Shown piece by piece: positions 47,240 through 55,255 of a stretch of DNA of 64,000 nt. Every line of letters begins with the position of its first letter. Within the stretch, counting starts at the first letter, position 1. The stretch is taken from positions 1-64,000 of the forward strand of contig CAWJTH010000048.1 of assembly GCA_963845495.1 (NCBI GenBank), given 5' to 3'. Both the position numbers and the translations under genes were made by a program. The notes under the pieces were generated by a model that was given only the letters and a program-made list of their open reading frames with translations, did no database searches and had not been told where the DNA came from. This DNA is from JAZKFT01 sp963845495. GTDB taxonomy: Bacteria > Bacteroidota > Bacteroidia > Chitinophagales > Chitinophagaceae.

Positions 47240-47707
47240 CTACATTTTCCTTTCAAAATACTGATATGCCAATTCAATTGTTTCCACCACAATCGAATTG
47301 TCTGTTGCTTTTAAATCGGATACCGACCATTTTAACGGATAGGCTTGCACTACATTCCAAACAGCTTGTGGGTTGCCGGCTTCGTCTAACAACGTTACCA
47401 TAATATCGGCTGGTTTAAAGTCGTAAATCACTACGGTAAAATAAGTATTCATCGCACTTTTAAACCAATCGAGCAAGGCCGTTCCAGTAAGCATGCCACG
47501 TTTCAATACCAAGTTTGGATACTTCGTTCGTTTAGGAAATTTATATTCAAACCTATTTTCGCCGCCTTCACTAAATGTTTCGGTTTCAATTTCAAACGAT
47601 AGTCCACTCACTTCTTGGAAGCGTTGCTCGGTATCCGAGCCCATGCCGTCTACGCCGACAAATTCGACCTTAAAGTGAAATCCGGTTGGTGGATAATACG
47701 TGGGCAT
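47240..47707 (-). CDS. tail tube protein 2 (Afp5-like)
   Basis: 155 residues of the T4 gp19-like tube family: PTGFHFKVEFVGVDGMGSDT, FQEVSGLSFEIETETFSEGG, KYPNLVLKRGMLTGTALLDW and a C-terminal IVVETIELAYQYFERKM. In eCIS the Afp5-type subunit forms the first tube ring(s) on the spike. It shares the VSGLS and LKRGM motifs with the next upstream gene but is otherwise divergent. Confidence 0.85.
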   Translation of the reverse strand: MPTYYPPTGFHFKVEFVGVDGMGSDTEQRFQEVSGLSFEIETETFSEGGENRFEYKFPKRTKYPNLVLKRGMLTGTALLDWFKSAMNTYFTVVIYDFKPADIMVTLLDEAGNPQAVWNVVQAYPLKWSVSDLKATDNSIVVETIELAYQYFERKM

Positions 47708-47746
47708 CTTCTTTTTGATCTTTGTTTATTGTTCAGTTTTCTTACT

Positions 47747-47818
47747 AGGTAATTGGGTAAATAAGTAATTAGTCGATAGTAAATTAGTTAATTACTTATT
47801 TACTTATTTACCCAATTA
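47747..47818. repeat. palindromic gap between the two tube genes
   Basis: AATTGGGTAAATAAGTAATT (47751) is the reverse complement of AATTACTTATTTACCCAATT (47791-47818) apart from an 8-base insertion in the right arm. One long hairpin fills most of the gap. Confidence 0.65.
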
Positions 47819-47823
47819 CTACT

Positions 47824-48258
47824 TTACACCGCCTTAAGCGTAATTCCTTCGTGCGCCAATTCAATGGATTCAATCGAAATATCGTTGCCCGTTGCTTTTA
47901 ATCCTGGCCCTTCGCTTTTTATGGGCCATGCTTGCGTAATAGCCCATACAAAAACGGGTTGGCCTTCGTCATTTAGCAAGGTTATTACCAAATCGCGACG
48001 TTCCACATTGGGCTGGCCGCTGTTGTTGAACCAAGTAAACAAATCGTTGTTACTGGCAACCATCCCTCTTTTTAAGGTAATGTTGCCCGATTTTTTTAAC
48101 CCCGGCCTTTTTAGCGGCAAGGTGGTAGCGGTCATTAGGCCGTCGCGGTATTCAATGGGCGTTATTTCTTGCGATAGTCCGCTTACTTCGGAAAAACCAA
48201 CATTATCGCCTCCCCAAGAAACGCTAAAATGGAAGACTGGTATTGGGTAATTTGCCAT
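47824..48258 (-). CDS. main tail tube protein (Afp1-like)
   Basis: 144 residues: YPIPVFHFSVSWGGDNVGFS, EVSGLSQEITPIEYRDGL, KKSGNITLKRGMVASNNDLF and DISIESIELAHEGITLKAV. A clear gp19/Hcp-like tube monomer, probably the major inner tube subunit. It lies directly after the sheath gene, separated by a palindromic gap that may adjust its expression relative to sheath. Confidence 0.9.
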   Translation of the reverse strand: MANYPIPVFHFSVSWGGDNVGFSEVSGLSQEITPIEYRDGLMTATTLPLKRPGLKKSGNITLKRGMVASNNDLFTWFNNSGQPNVERRDLVITLLNDEGQPVFVWAITQAWPIKSEGPGLKATGNDISIESIELAHEGITLKAV

Positions 48259-48261
48259 AAC

Positions 48262-48382
48262 AAATGAATTATGAATGATGAATTATAAATTATGAATTAA
48301 GAAGTATAAGTTATGAGTTAAACAACAATGAACGAAGTGGGATGCCTTCAATTCATAATTCATAACTCATAATTCATAACTC
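48262..48382. repeat. palindromic gap between sheath and tube genes
   Basis: The left half is repeats of GAATTATGAAT and ATAAATTATGAATTAAG. The right half is AATTCATAATTCATAACTCA repeated. Together they form a long AT-rich stem with a loop near 48325-48345. Confidence 0.6.
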
Positions 48383-49837
48383 CTAAGAAGTTTGCGCCAT
48401 TTGTTCGAAACGCAAAATGATGAATTCAGCAGGACGGGAAACGGCCATACCAATTTCGATAATCATCCGCCCTTCCAAAATATCGGTCGAGTTCATGGTG
48501 GTGCCAAGGCCAACGTTTACAAAATAAGCCTGCTCTGGTTTTGCACCCGCCAATGCGCCATCACGCCATTTTTGGAAAAGATAATTTTCGATCATTGCCT
48601 GCACTTTTACCCAAGTGCTAGAAGTATTCGGTTCAAAAACTACCCAGCCGGTAGATTTTTTAATGGATTCTTCCACTACGCTAAAAAAGCGGCGTACGTT
48701 TATATATTTCCATTCATCGCTGTTACCGTCTAAAGTTCTGGCACCCATTACCATGGTTCCATAACCTGGCATATTTAAAATAGCATTTACTGATTTGCCG
48801 GTATCGGTATTCACATTCAATAAATCCTGATCGGCACGGGCTACCGAAACAACGGGTTTTACCACGTTCAACACGCTTACGTTGGCAGGCGCTTTCCAAT
48901 AACCGCGTGTATTGTCAACCCTTGTATATACGCCGGCCATGGCCGCAGACGGCGGAAGAATAATATGGTATTTGTTGAATTCGGCTGTAACGGCGCTGTA
49001 CAAAGCGGCGGCAGTGCCTTTTAAAGTGCCCAACAGACTATTGGTTAAATCAACCGCAGGCGGAACAGGTGGCGCTCCGTTAATAGTGTAGGCGTTCAAT
49101 TTTAAGGAATCGAAATCAAACTCGTAATTATAGGTAGTTTCCAAAAATGGATAATACACCGCACCAAATTCACGCAGGCTTTCATCAGCCGGAATATTGT
49201 TGATGGCAGTGGCCACATCGCTGGTTATTGTGCCTGGTCCTTTTGGCGTTGTGGTTATCCGGGTATCTAAAATGGCAAAACGGTCGCCCAAAGTAGATGC
49301 TTGGGTTAGCAGTTTTTGGTTGATTTCATCAAAACTGGCTTGATCTAAGTAAATAGCTTCGGGTACTACTAACATGGTTGGTGCGTCTTCCAGTCCAACA
49401 ATATCAATCCCCGCTTCTAGTTTCGCTTTGGTTGCGGCTCCGTCGGTATATTTTCCAACAGAAACAACATAACAAGAACTGCCGCCATTGGCATAAAAAT
49501 GATTGATGGCGTGGTACAAAATATGTTTGCTAAGGCTAGCGTATGTAGGCGTAACGGTTGTTTTAAAACCAGTGGTAACCTTGCTTGAGTTTTGTTGTTC
49601 GTCTACCGCAATGGTAATATTGGCGGCAGCTTCATTTTCCGGGCCACCAAAATATTGTATAAAATCGCTCATGCTGGTGAGCGGCGTTGCTACATTTAGC
49701 AGGTCGTCGGCTACCAACTGGGTCGCCATTTCCGTGTAGCCCACAAAGGCCGGCACGGCAGAATCTACTTCTGCAATTGAAGGTGGCAGCAGGGAAATTT
49801 CCTCAACATACACACCTGGGGAACGGTAATTTGCCAT
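48383..49837 (-). CDS. contractile sheath protein (Afp2/3-like)
   Basis: 484 residues. The N-terminal hallmark YRSPGVYVEEISLLPPSIAE is followed by VPAFVGYTE. The C-terminal domain has PGYGTMVMGARTLDGNSDEW, KYINVRRFFSVVEESIKKST and a final RPAEFIILRFEQMAQ, the standard tail-sheath fold. Only one sheath gene is visible, whereas Afp and PVC carry three, so the particle probably has a single-sheath design. It is the first major structural gene after the cap and the unknown protein. Confidence 0.95.
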   Translation of the reverse strand: MANYRSPGVYVEEISLLPPSIAEVDSAVPAFVGYTEMATQLVADDLLNVATPLTSMSDFIQYFGGPENEAAANITIAVDEQQNSSKVTTGFKTTVTPTYASLSKHILYHAINHFYANGGSSCYVVSVGKYTDGAATKAKLEAGIDIVGLEDAPTMLVVPEAIYLDQASFDEINQKLLTQASTLGDRFAILDTRITTTPKGPGTITSDVATAINNIPADESLREFGAVYYPFLETTYNYEFDFDSLKLNAYTINGAPPVPPAVDLTNSLLGTLKGTAAALYSAVTAEFNKYHIILPPSAAMAGVYTRVDNTRGYWKAPANVSVLNVVKPVVSVARADQDLLNVNTDTGKSVNAILNMPGYGTMVMGARTLDGNSDEWKYINVRRFFSVVEESIKKSTGWVVFEPNTSSTWVKVQAMIENYLFQKWRDGALAGAKPEQAYFVNVGLGTTMNSTDILEGRMIIEIGMAVSRPAEFIILRFEQMAQTS

Positions 49838-49847
49838 GGCAAAAAAG

Positions 49848-51038
49848 TTAAATGGTTAAAAAGATATCGGAATAAATAATGGGTGGAACAGTTGCGTTAA
49901 CGACGTTGGTGGAAGGATAAGCCAGCATGGATTTTAGCACCGCTTCCTTCGGATCGCCGATGTATTTTTTTAAGGAGAGCCCCAACGGTTCTTTTCCCAT
50001 CCCGGATTGGAAAAAATATTTTTCCTGCAAGGGCGGCACATTGGCCGAGGCAAACACAAACTGACCATCGGGGGCGGCCTGCGGCGCAAAAGTGATGCTG
50101 TTGTCATTGCAAACAATATTAAGCTGGTTGATAAAGGCGGTTTTTTCGGCAGGTGATAATGCGGCCATTTCTAAAGCAATCGGGCTGTTATCGGTATATT
50201 GAAACGTATATCGCCAATTGGTGGTGCGGTTAATGAATGGTATGGTAAAAACGGGCCGATCGGTAGTTAGCGAAAAATCGTTTTCCATTACCCTATAATT
50301 GGCCGCCAATGTTGCCGACAACATTATTTCGATAGCGCCGAAAATGGGTTGCTGCGCAATATTGTTGCCTACGTAATAAAAACTATCTTCCACTAAATTG
50401 GCAATCAACAATTGGCAAAGGCCAGATGGCAGATTGGTTAAATCGAATGAAATATCAGCCTCGCCGTTTTGATTGATAACCGTTTGTGGCGGAATTGTAA
50501 TGCCCGTTTGCAGATGTTTCAGCAATACATCCGAAGCGTCTACCGGTGCCGCATAATGGAAAGAATAATTGCTGAAAGCATATTCTATCGCGTCGTTCGC
50601 ACCTTTTACGCCAGCCGCATCTTTGCTTAAATATAATTGGCTCCGCGGAACCGCCGGTGCATTTATCGTGTTATCAAAATAATATAAGTAATTGGTTGGC
50701 AGCCCGATAGGTAAATCGTTGAAATTTACCACATCCGGGTTTTTCAACACCATTAAAAAACTCAGTTTATCATTGGGCTTGGGATGAAAACGGAGTAAAT
50801 CATCATTGCTGCCATTTTGGCCCGAAACCAAGGCGTAGATGCTGAAACCATCGTTCATATCATCGGCTTTAAATAAAAACCCAAGTCGATTCATTAAGGT
50901 AACACAAGCAGGCGTTGGCACAAACGCAAAATCAGGAATAGGTGTGGTTTGGTAGGTTTTACACACCTTGTTTTGGTAAAACGGCTGTATAACCGATACC
51001 GAAAATAATTGGCTGTATTTAACTTTTAATGTGGCCAT
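49848..51038 (-). CDS. eCIS-locus protein of unknown function (396 aa)
   Basis: ATG 51038 (MATLKVKYSQLFSVSVIQPF) is preferred over the ATG at 51065. No domain was recognised. Segments CVTLMNRLGFLFKADDMNDG and RFHPKPNDKLSFLMVLKNPD suggest a beta-rich fold, and YFFQSGMGKEPLGLSLKKYI lies near the end. It has no signal peptide or membrane helix. It sits between the cap and sheath genes with a 10-bp gap to the sheath, so it is almost certainly part of the same operon and could be a structural or surface component. Confidence 0.65.
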   Translation of the reverse strand: MATLKVKYSQLFSVSVIQPFYQNKVCKTYQTTPIPDFAFVPTPACVTLMNRLGFLFKADDMNDGFSIYALVSGQNGSNDDLLRFHPKPNDKLSFLMVLKNPDVVNFNDLPIGLPTNYLYYFDNTINAPAVPRSQLYLSKDAAGVKGANDAIEYAFSNYSFHYAAPVDASDVLLKHLQTGITIPPQTVINQNGEADISFDLTNLPSGLCQLLIANLVEDSFYYVGNNIAQQPIFGAIEIMLSATLAANYRVMENDFSLTTDRPVFTIPFINRTTNWRYTFQYTDNSPIALEMAALSPAEKTAFINQLNIVCNDNSITFAPQAAPDGQFVFASANVPPLQEKYFFQSGMGKEPLGLSLKKYIGDPKEAVLKSMLAYPSTNVVNATVPPIIYSDIFLTI

Positions 51039-51084
51039 TTTTTTGATGCGATAATAATTAAACACTGGTCAAAATTGTTGGGAC

Positions 51085-51199
51085 TGTCACCCTGAGCTTG
51101 TCGAAGGGCTGCTCGCCGATCTTCCTGTTAGATTGCCTTGTGGCTTCGACAAGCTCAGCCTGACAACAAGCTCAGCCTGACAACAAACTCAGCCTGACA
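51085..51199. repeat. REP-like hairpin with partial tandem copies
   Basis: TGTCACCCTGAGCTTGTCGA (51085) pairs with TCGACAAGCTCAGCCTGACA (51147). Two further truncated right-arm copies (AAGCTCAGCCTGACAAC, AACTCAGCCTGACAC) follow. It lies between the cap gene and the unknown 396-aa gene. Confidence 0.65.
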
Positions 51200-51233
51200 C
51201 AGCATTTATATTATCACCATTTCTTTTATTGTT

Positions 51234-51845
51234 CTAATTTTCAGCGTAATTAACCTGACTGATAGCCGCTGATTTGTCTTTGCCTTTTGTATCAAACACG
51301 GTCAACATCTGCATTTTATATACTACCGCCGGCATAAATTTCGCCCCCAACATTCCCCAAATATTGTTCAACTGGTCGAACGATAAATTACGCAATTGGA
51401 ATGTTAGCCGCTCAATCAATTGCCATGGTTTTATATCTGGTTGTAAAACCGTGGCATTCATGCCGGGATATTTATCATTGTCAAAAACGGGGTTCGATTG
51501 AAAAAAACCGATCACATCAGAAATATCCCGTAATGCAGTTGGGTAATCAATGCTGTGGGCGGCAAACATCACCGAAATATCCAGTTCCACGGGCGGATTA
51601 AGCCGATAAAATTCTTTGCTGTTGGCCGGCACGTAATAAGGCCGTTTGCCTTCGCGGCACATATCTTCCAAATTCACGATCATCATCGAAATATGACTGG
51701 TATCCTTGGCATTGTAAGTACCGTCAGGCAATACCAACGACGCCAAACTAACAACGCTGCCCAATGAATAAGCGGGATCTTGTTCCCTTTCTACCATGAA
51801 AGTTTCCAGCTCGGTTTTTATGAATTCAAGGGCGGTACGGATCAT
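51234..51845 (-). CDS. DUF4255 tube/sheath cap protein (Afp16-like)
   Basis: 203 residues: MIRTALEFIKTELETFMVER, GSVVSLASLVLPDGTYN, PPVELDISVMFAAHSIDYPT and WQLIERLTFQLRNLSFDQLN. This matches the DUF4255/Pvc16 N-terminal domain. Afp16 terminates tube and sheath growth at the far end of the particle. It is the first gene of the eCIS locus on this strand, so the operon promoter should lie just upstream. Confidence 0.85.
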   Translation of the reverse strand: MIRTALEFIKTELETFMVEREQDPAYSLGSVVSLASLVLPDGTYNAKDTSHISMMIVNLEDMCREGKRPYYVPANSKEFYRLNPPVELDISVMFAAHSIDYPTALRDISDVIGFFQSNPVFDNDKYPGMNATVLQPDIKPWQLIERLTFQLRNLSFDQLNNIWGMLGAKFMPAVVYKMQMLTVFDTKGKDKSAAISQVNYAEN

Positions 51846-51911
51846 AGCTTATTTGGATATTGGCAATGGTCAACCAAAATGAAATAATTAGATTTATGTC
51901 GATTGGAAGCA

Positions 51912-51941
51912 CAAAATAGAATGTGTTTTATGTTTTGTCAA
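51912..51941 (-). promoter_or_regulatory. candidate Bacteroidota promoter for the eCIS operon
   Basis: On the minus strand TTGAC is followed after about 20 nt by TATTTTG, close to the Bacteroidota -33 TTTG / -7 TAnnTTTG pattern. It lies about 65 bp upstream of the first eCIS gene. The match is one base short of consensus and the region is AT-rich, so chance occurrence is possible. Confidence 0.35.
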
Positions 51942-52127
51942 GCCCTAAAAGCCTAACTTCTTGTTTCAGTGATTGGAAAGAAGTTTAGAGTGAGAATTGT
52001 TTGATGACGAAAGATTTGAATCACTAAGGCACCAAGAAAAGAAACAGCACAAAGACTAAATTGCTTGCATTCCAGCTCTTTAAAGCATTTATTCGGTTTC
52101 TGATGAATGCTTTATTATTTTTGGGGT

Positions 52128-53425
52128 ATGGCAAACAAAAGAATAGAATCTTTATATGTGGATGGCGTTGGGCCGTTTTCTGATTTTACCATACAATTTC
52201 CCCAAAAGCAAAACCTCGACGAAGCCGAGGTGCATATTTTTACGGGTGAAAATGGCGTTGGAAAATCGACGCTGTTGTATTGTTTGACTGCGTTTGTTGA
52301 TAAAAATATTTTTATACTTCCAAGAATTCCTTTTGAAGCATCGATTAAAATAGGTACAAATGAGGATAAACGAGTTCGAATTTTAATTTCAAGTTTAGTA
52401 AAATTATGGAGAGCACACGTCAAACAAATTCATGCTTTTTATTTTCAAAATTGGTTAGAAAATTCAAAGTTTTATGAAGAGAAGAATCTTTTTCTAATAA
52501 CGATAACTCATTGATTTTGCAATGTTTGCTTATTCAAGCTATCGAGATTTGAAAATTCAAATATTAATACAATTGAAGAAATAAATGAAAATCCTTTATA
52601 TCAAGCTTTATCATTTTCGACTAAGTCACAATCCGACAAAATTTTTAAATTGGATCGCTAATACAAAAACAAAAGAAGCGCTTGCTAGTAAAAAGAATGC
52701 CTCAGCAGACTCTAAAAGATTTGTCCAAGCAATATAACTAAAATCACAAACGCAATTTATGAAATTACAGGCCTAAATGTTGATTTTTTACTTGTTGTAT
52801 TATCCAACATTAAAAGTCGTAATGAAGATTGATGAAATAGAAGTTGATTTTGACACACTTCCCGACGGACTTAAAATCAATCATCAGTTGGATTGCCGAT
52901 TTATTGATGCGCATGGATCGCATCCCTTGGGTAAATAACGAAGATGTTTTTGACCGGAATTTTATTTTGTTCTTGGATGAAATTGAAGTGCATTTACATC
53001 CTGCATGGCAAAGGAAAATTTTGCCCGTCGTAAAGAAATTGTTTAAAAATGCCCAAATTTTTATCAGCACGCATTCGCCTTTTGTAATTGGGTCGGTTGA
53101 TGGCGCTTGGATTTATAAATTAAAAAGGGATGGCCAAAAAAGTGTGTTAAATGGCGAACCAATTTTATCGGAAGATGCCAAAAGCTACCGCTTGATTTTG
53201 CAAGAAATATTTGATATTGAAGATGATTTTGGCCCGGCGGTGGTTAAAGATTTGAAAGAGTTTTATAAGATGAAAAATCAAATCTTAAAAAATGAAATGA
53301 ATTTGGATGATGTTGAATTTCAATCGCTTGCAGATGCTTTGGCCGTACAAAGTACAGAGTTGCAAACGATTATTGGCATGGAACTAAGGCAATTAAGCAG
53401 AATAAAAGGACAAAAAGTATCATGA
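52128..53425 (+). pseudogene. PtuA-like AAA ATPase (Septu-type defence), multiply frameshifted
   Basis: The N-terminal piece (ATG 52128 to TGA 52512) has VDGVGPFSDFTIQFPQKQNL and Walker A FTGENGVGKSTLLYCL. The C-terminal piece (open frame from about 52844) has Walker B ILFLDEIEVHLHPAWQRKIL and IFISTHSPFVIGSVDGAWIY, the ABC-type ATPase halves seen in PtuA and OLD-like proteins. Between 52512 and 52844 coherent fragments appear in shifting frames (SSYRDLK, NTIEEINENPLYQALSFSTK), so several indels have destroyed the gene. It overlaps the HNH gene by four bases (ATGA), showing the two were an operon. Confidence 0.7.
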
Positions 53426-54015
53426 GGAAATTTACAAGGCTGCCTGCACCAGATTATTTGGAAGCTGGCTGGGAAGCTTGGGGCATTCGCTATGAAAACA
53501 ATCGGCTGGCAAATAACGGGCATGTTTTTCAATGGCCGCAGATTGAAGGGGAGAAATTAAATCAAAAAATTTTACCAACCTTAATGCTGCAAACACAATT
53601 CCATTGTTCCTATTGCGATGGATTTCCTTTGGGACCAGCCGACGATACAATCGATCATTTTAAACCAAAGTCGGATGTTCTTTTTTATAGAGAAGTTTGC
53701 GCATGGCCAAACTTGTATGTTGCGTGTGCCGATTGTCAAAAATTAAAAGGAACGCAGTTCAACGATTTATTATTACGGCCAGACGAATTAGACTATGAAT
53801 TCAACAGCTATTTCGATTATAACTATACCAATCATACAATTGAAATCCTCCCAAGTTTAACTGGGCTTAAAAGAGAAAGAGCGGTCGCAACATTAGAAAT
53901 TTTTCAATTCAATCATATTTTCTTTCGTAAATCACGCCAAAAAAGCTTTGAACTATTTAACAGCAGTTCTGCTTCGCTTTTAGATGACTTTGCTTTTCGA
54001 TTTATAATGATTTAA
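53422..54015 (+). CDS. HNH endonuclease-like protein (PtuB-like)
   Basis: 197 residues with an HNH/zinc layout: FHCSYCDGFPLGPADDTIDH, FKPKSDVLFYREVCAWPNLY and VACADCQKLKG, giving two CxxC pairs, the central DH and the Asn. An upstream AAA ATPase plus HNH protein is the Septu (PtuAB) anti-phage pair. The start ATG overlaps the ATPase stop. The stop TAA (54013) lies within the target duplication of the insertion sequence, so the insertion left the coding end unchanged. With its ATPase broken the system should be inactive unless the ATPase lesions are sequence errors. Confidence 0.7.
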   Translation: MRKFTRLPAPDYLEAGWEAWGIRYENNRLANNGHVFQWPQIEGEKLNQKILPTLMLQTQFHCSYCDGFPLGPADDTIDHFKPKSDVLFYREVCAWPNLYVACADCQKLKGTQFNDLLLRPDELDYEFNSYFDYNYTNHTIEILPSLTGLKRERAVATLEIFQFNHIFFRKSRQKSFELFNSSSASLLDDFAFRFIMI

Positions 54016-54016
54016 T

Positions 54017-55010
54017 AGAATAACATACTTACGCCGCAATGGCCTTTAGCTCTTTGAAAGTTTTTGTTTTCATCTTCACCACCCGTCCGATAATCGACCG
54101 GAATATGCCCTGCTCGGTGTTCCTCCTGTTGGTCTTGAAGCAATACTCGTCCAGGTATTTCTGGTAGTGCTTTTCATCGCAGTGGTGGTGGATGCCCCTG
54201 AGCCAGCCCTTGAAGTTCATGACCTGCTGGTGCAGTACCGGGAAGGCGGCGCCCCTGTCGCTCTTCCGTTGCACCGCCGCCGGGAACTTTTCCTTGAGGG
54301 CGTCGTAACTGGGGTATTCATCGGTCACCACCCTTGCGCCCGGCGATACCGTTTTTTCGATGATGGGGTAGAGCGTCGCCTTTTTGTAGTCGTCGATGCT
54401 GCTGCAGTACACCCGCCCCATCTTCCTGCCGGGCCTCACCTCGACCATCACCAGCGTCTTCTTCTTCTCGCCGTCGCTCCTGCCGGGCTTCCCTTTTTCC
54501 GGGCCGCCCGTAACGAACTCGTCGATGTGGACCTCGCCGGTGAGCGGTGATTTCCCGCTGCTTGCCATGGACTGCTGGAGCTTGCAATGGAATAGCCATG
54601 CGGTCTTCTGGGTAACCCCGATCTCCTTTGCCAGTTCGTAGGACGACATGCCCTTCTTCTTGCACAGCCGGAAAACGCCATAAAAGGCCTTGTCGACACC
54701 GAACTTCAGGTTGTGGAAGATGGTGTTGGCGGTGGCGCTCTCGTCATGGTGGCACTTTTTGCAGCGCCTGGCGTACGGCGTGTAGCCCTTGCCGCAAACG
54801 GTGTGGCAACAGTGGCAACAGGTGAAGCCGTCCTTCCATTTGAAATCCGCCAGGTAACGCAGGCAACTGTCGGCATTGCCGAACTTTTCGTGGAACTCGA
54901 ACACGTTGAGGGATGAAAACATATCCTAATTTTATTAGCGTAAAAATACTAATTAAATTAGACTTTTCAAAGAGCTGTTATTGATTTGCGGTTTAAGTAA
55001 ATTACCCTTT
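54017..55010 (-). mobile_element. IS1595-family insertion sequence, 994 bp
   Basis: A perfect 8-bp target duplication GATTTAAT flanks it (54009-54016 and 55011-55018), matching the 8-bp duplications of IS1595 elements. The ends form an imperfect inverted repeat of about 50 bp: from the left AGAATAACATACTTACGCCG and later AGCTCTTTGAAAG; from the right (complement) AGGGTAATTTACTTAAACCG and later AGCTCTTTGAAAAG. The left repeat runs into the end of the transposase coding region. GC content is well above the surroundings, pointing to recent arrival. Confidence 0.85.
54029..54922 (-). CDS. IS1595-family transposase
   Basis: 297 residues. The N-terminal zinc ribbon has KWKDGFTCCHCCHTVCGKGY and RRCKKCHHDES. 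The helix-turn-helix-like part is MSSYELAKEIGVTQKTAWLF. The DDE-type catalytic core has GEVHIDEFVTGG, ARVVTDEYPSYDAL and a histidine-rich HHHCDEKHYQKYLDEYCFKT, the ISXO2-like layout of the family. The frame is intact and the start ATG lies 88 bp inside the right end, so the element may be functional. Confidence 0.9.
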   Translation of the reverse strand: MFSSLNVFEFHEKFGNADSCLRYLADFKWKDGFTCCHCCHTVCGKGYTPYARRCKKCHHDESATANTIFHNLKFGVDKAFYGVFRLCKKKGMSSYELAKEIGVTQKTAWLFHCKLQQSMASSGKSPLTGEVHIDEFVTGGPEKGKPGRSDGEKKKTLVMVEVRPGRKMGRVYCSSIDDYKKATLYPIIEKTVSPGARVVTDEYPSYDALKEKFPAAVQRKSDRGAAFPVLHQQVMNFKGWLRGIHHHCDEKHYQKYLDEYCFKTNRRNTEQGIFRSIIGRVVKMKTKTFKELKAIAA

Positions 55011-55255
55011 GATTTAATATTTTTTATGCCTTTAGAATAAAATACAATCTTTAGAAAACTGTGGCATCTTTTAATGTTGTAGTTTTTTTATATGCCGTAC
55101 CAGCCATTTCCCTCCTTGTAATAGCTCTATTATTAACTGTCGTAGTTTATAACCGCTCATTGGCTATTGACATTGCATCTTGTTACCTCTTCTTTTGTTT
55201 AGCGATAAATTTATATCTGCCGATATTCTTTTACTATCCAATAAAAAATACAACT

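Noticed and set aside
31551..51845. Type VI secretion system or contractile prophage
   Set aside because: No TssJLM membrane complex and no head, packaging or lysis genes; the Afp15-like ATPase, DUF4255 cap and DUF4157 cargo fit an eCIS.
54167..54665. Plus- and minus-strand ORFs inside the insertion sequence
   Set aside because: They are GC-driven shadows of the transposase frame, which has all the family motifs.
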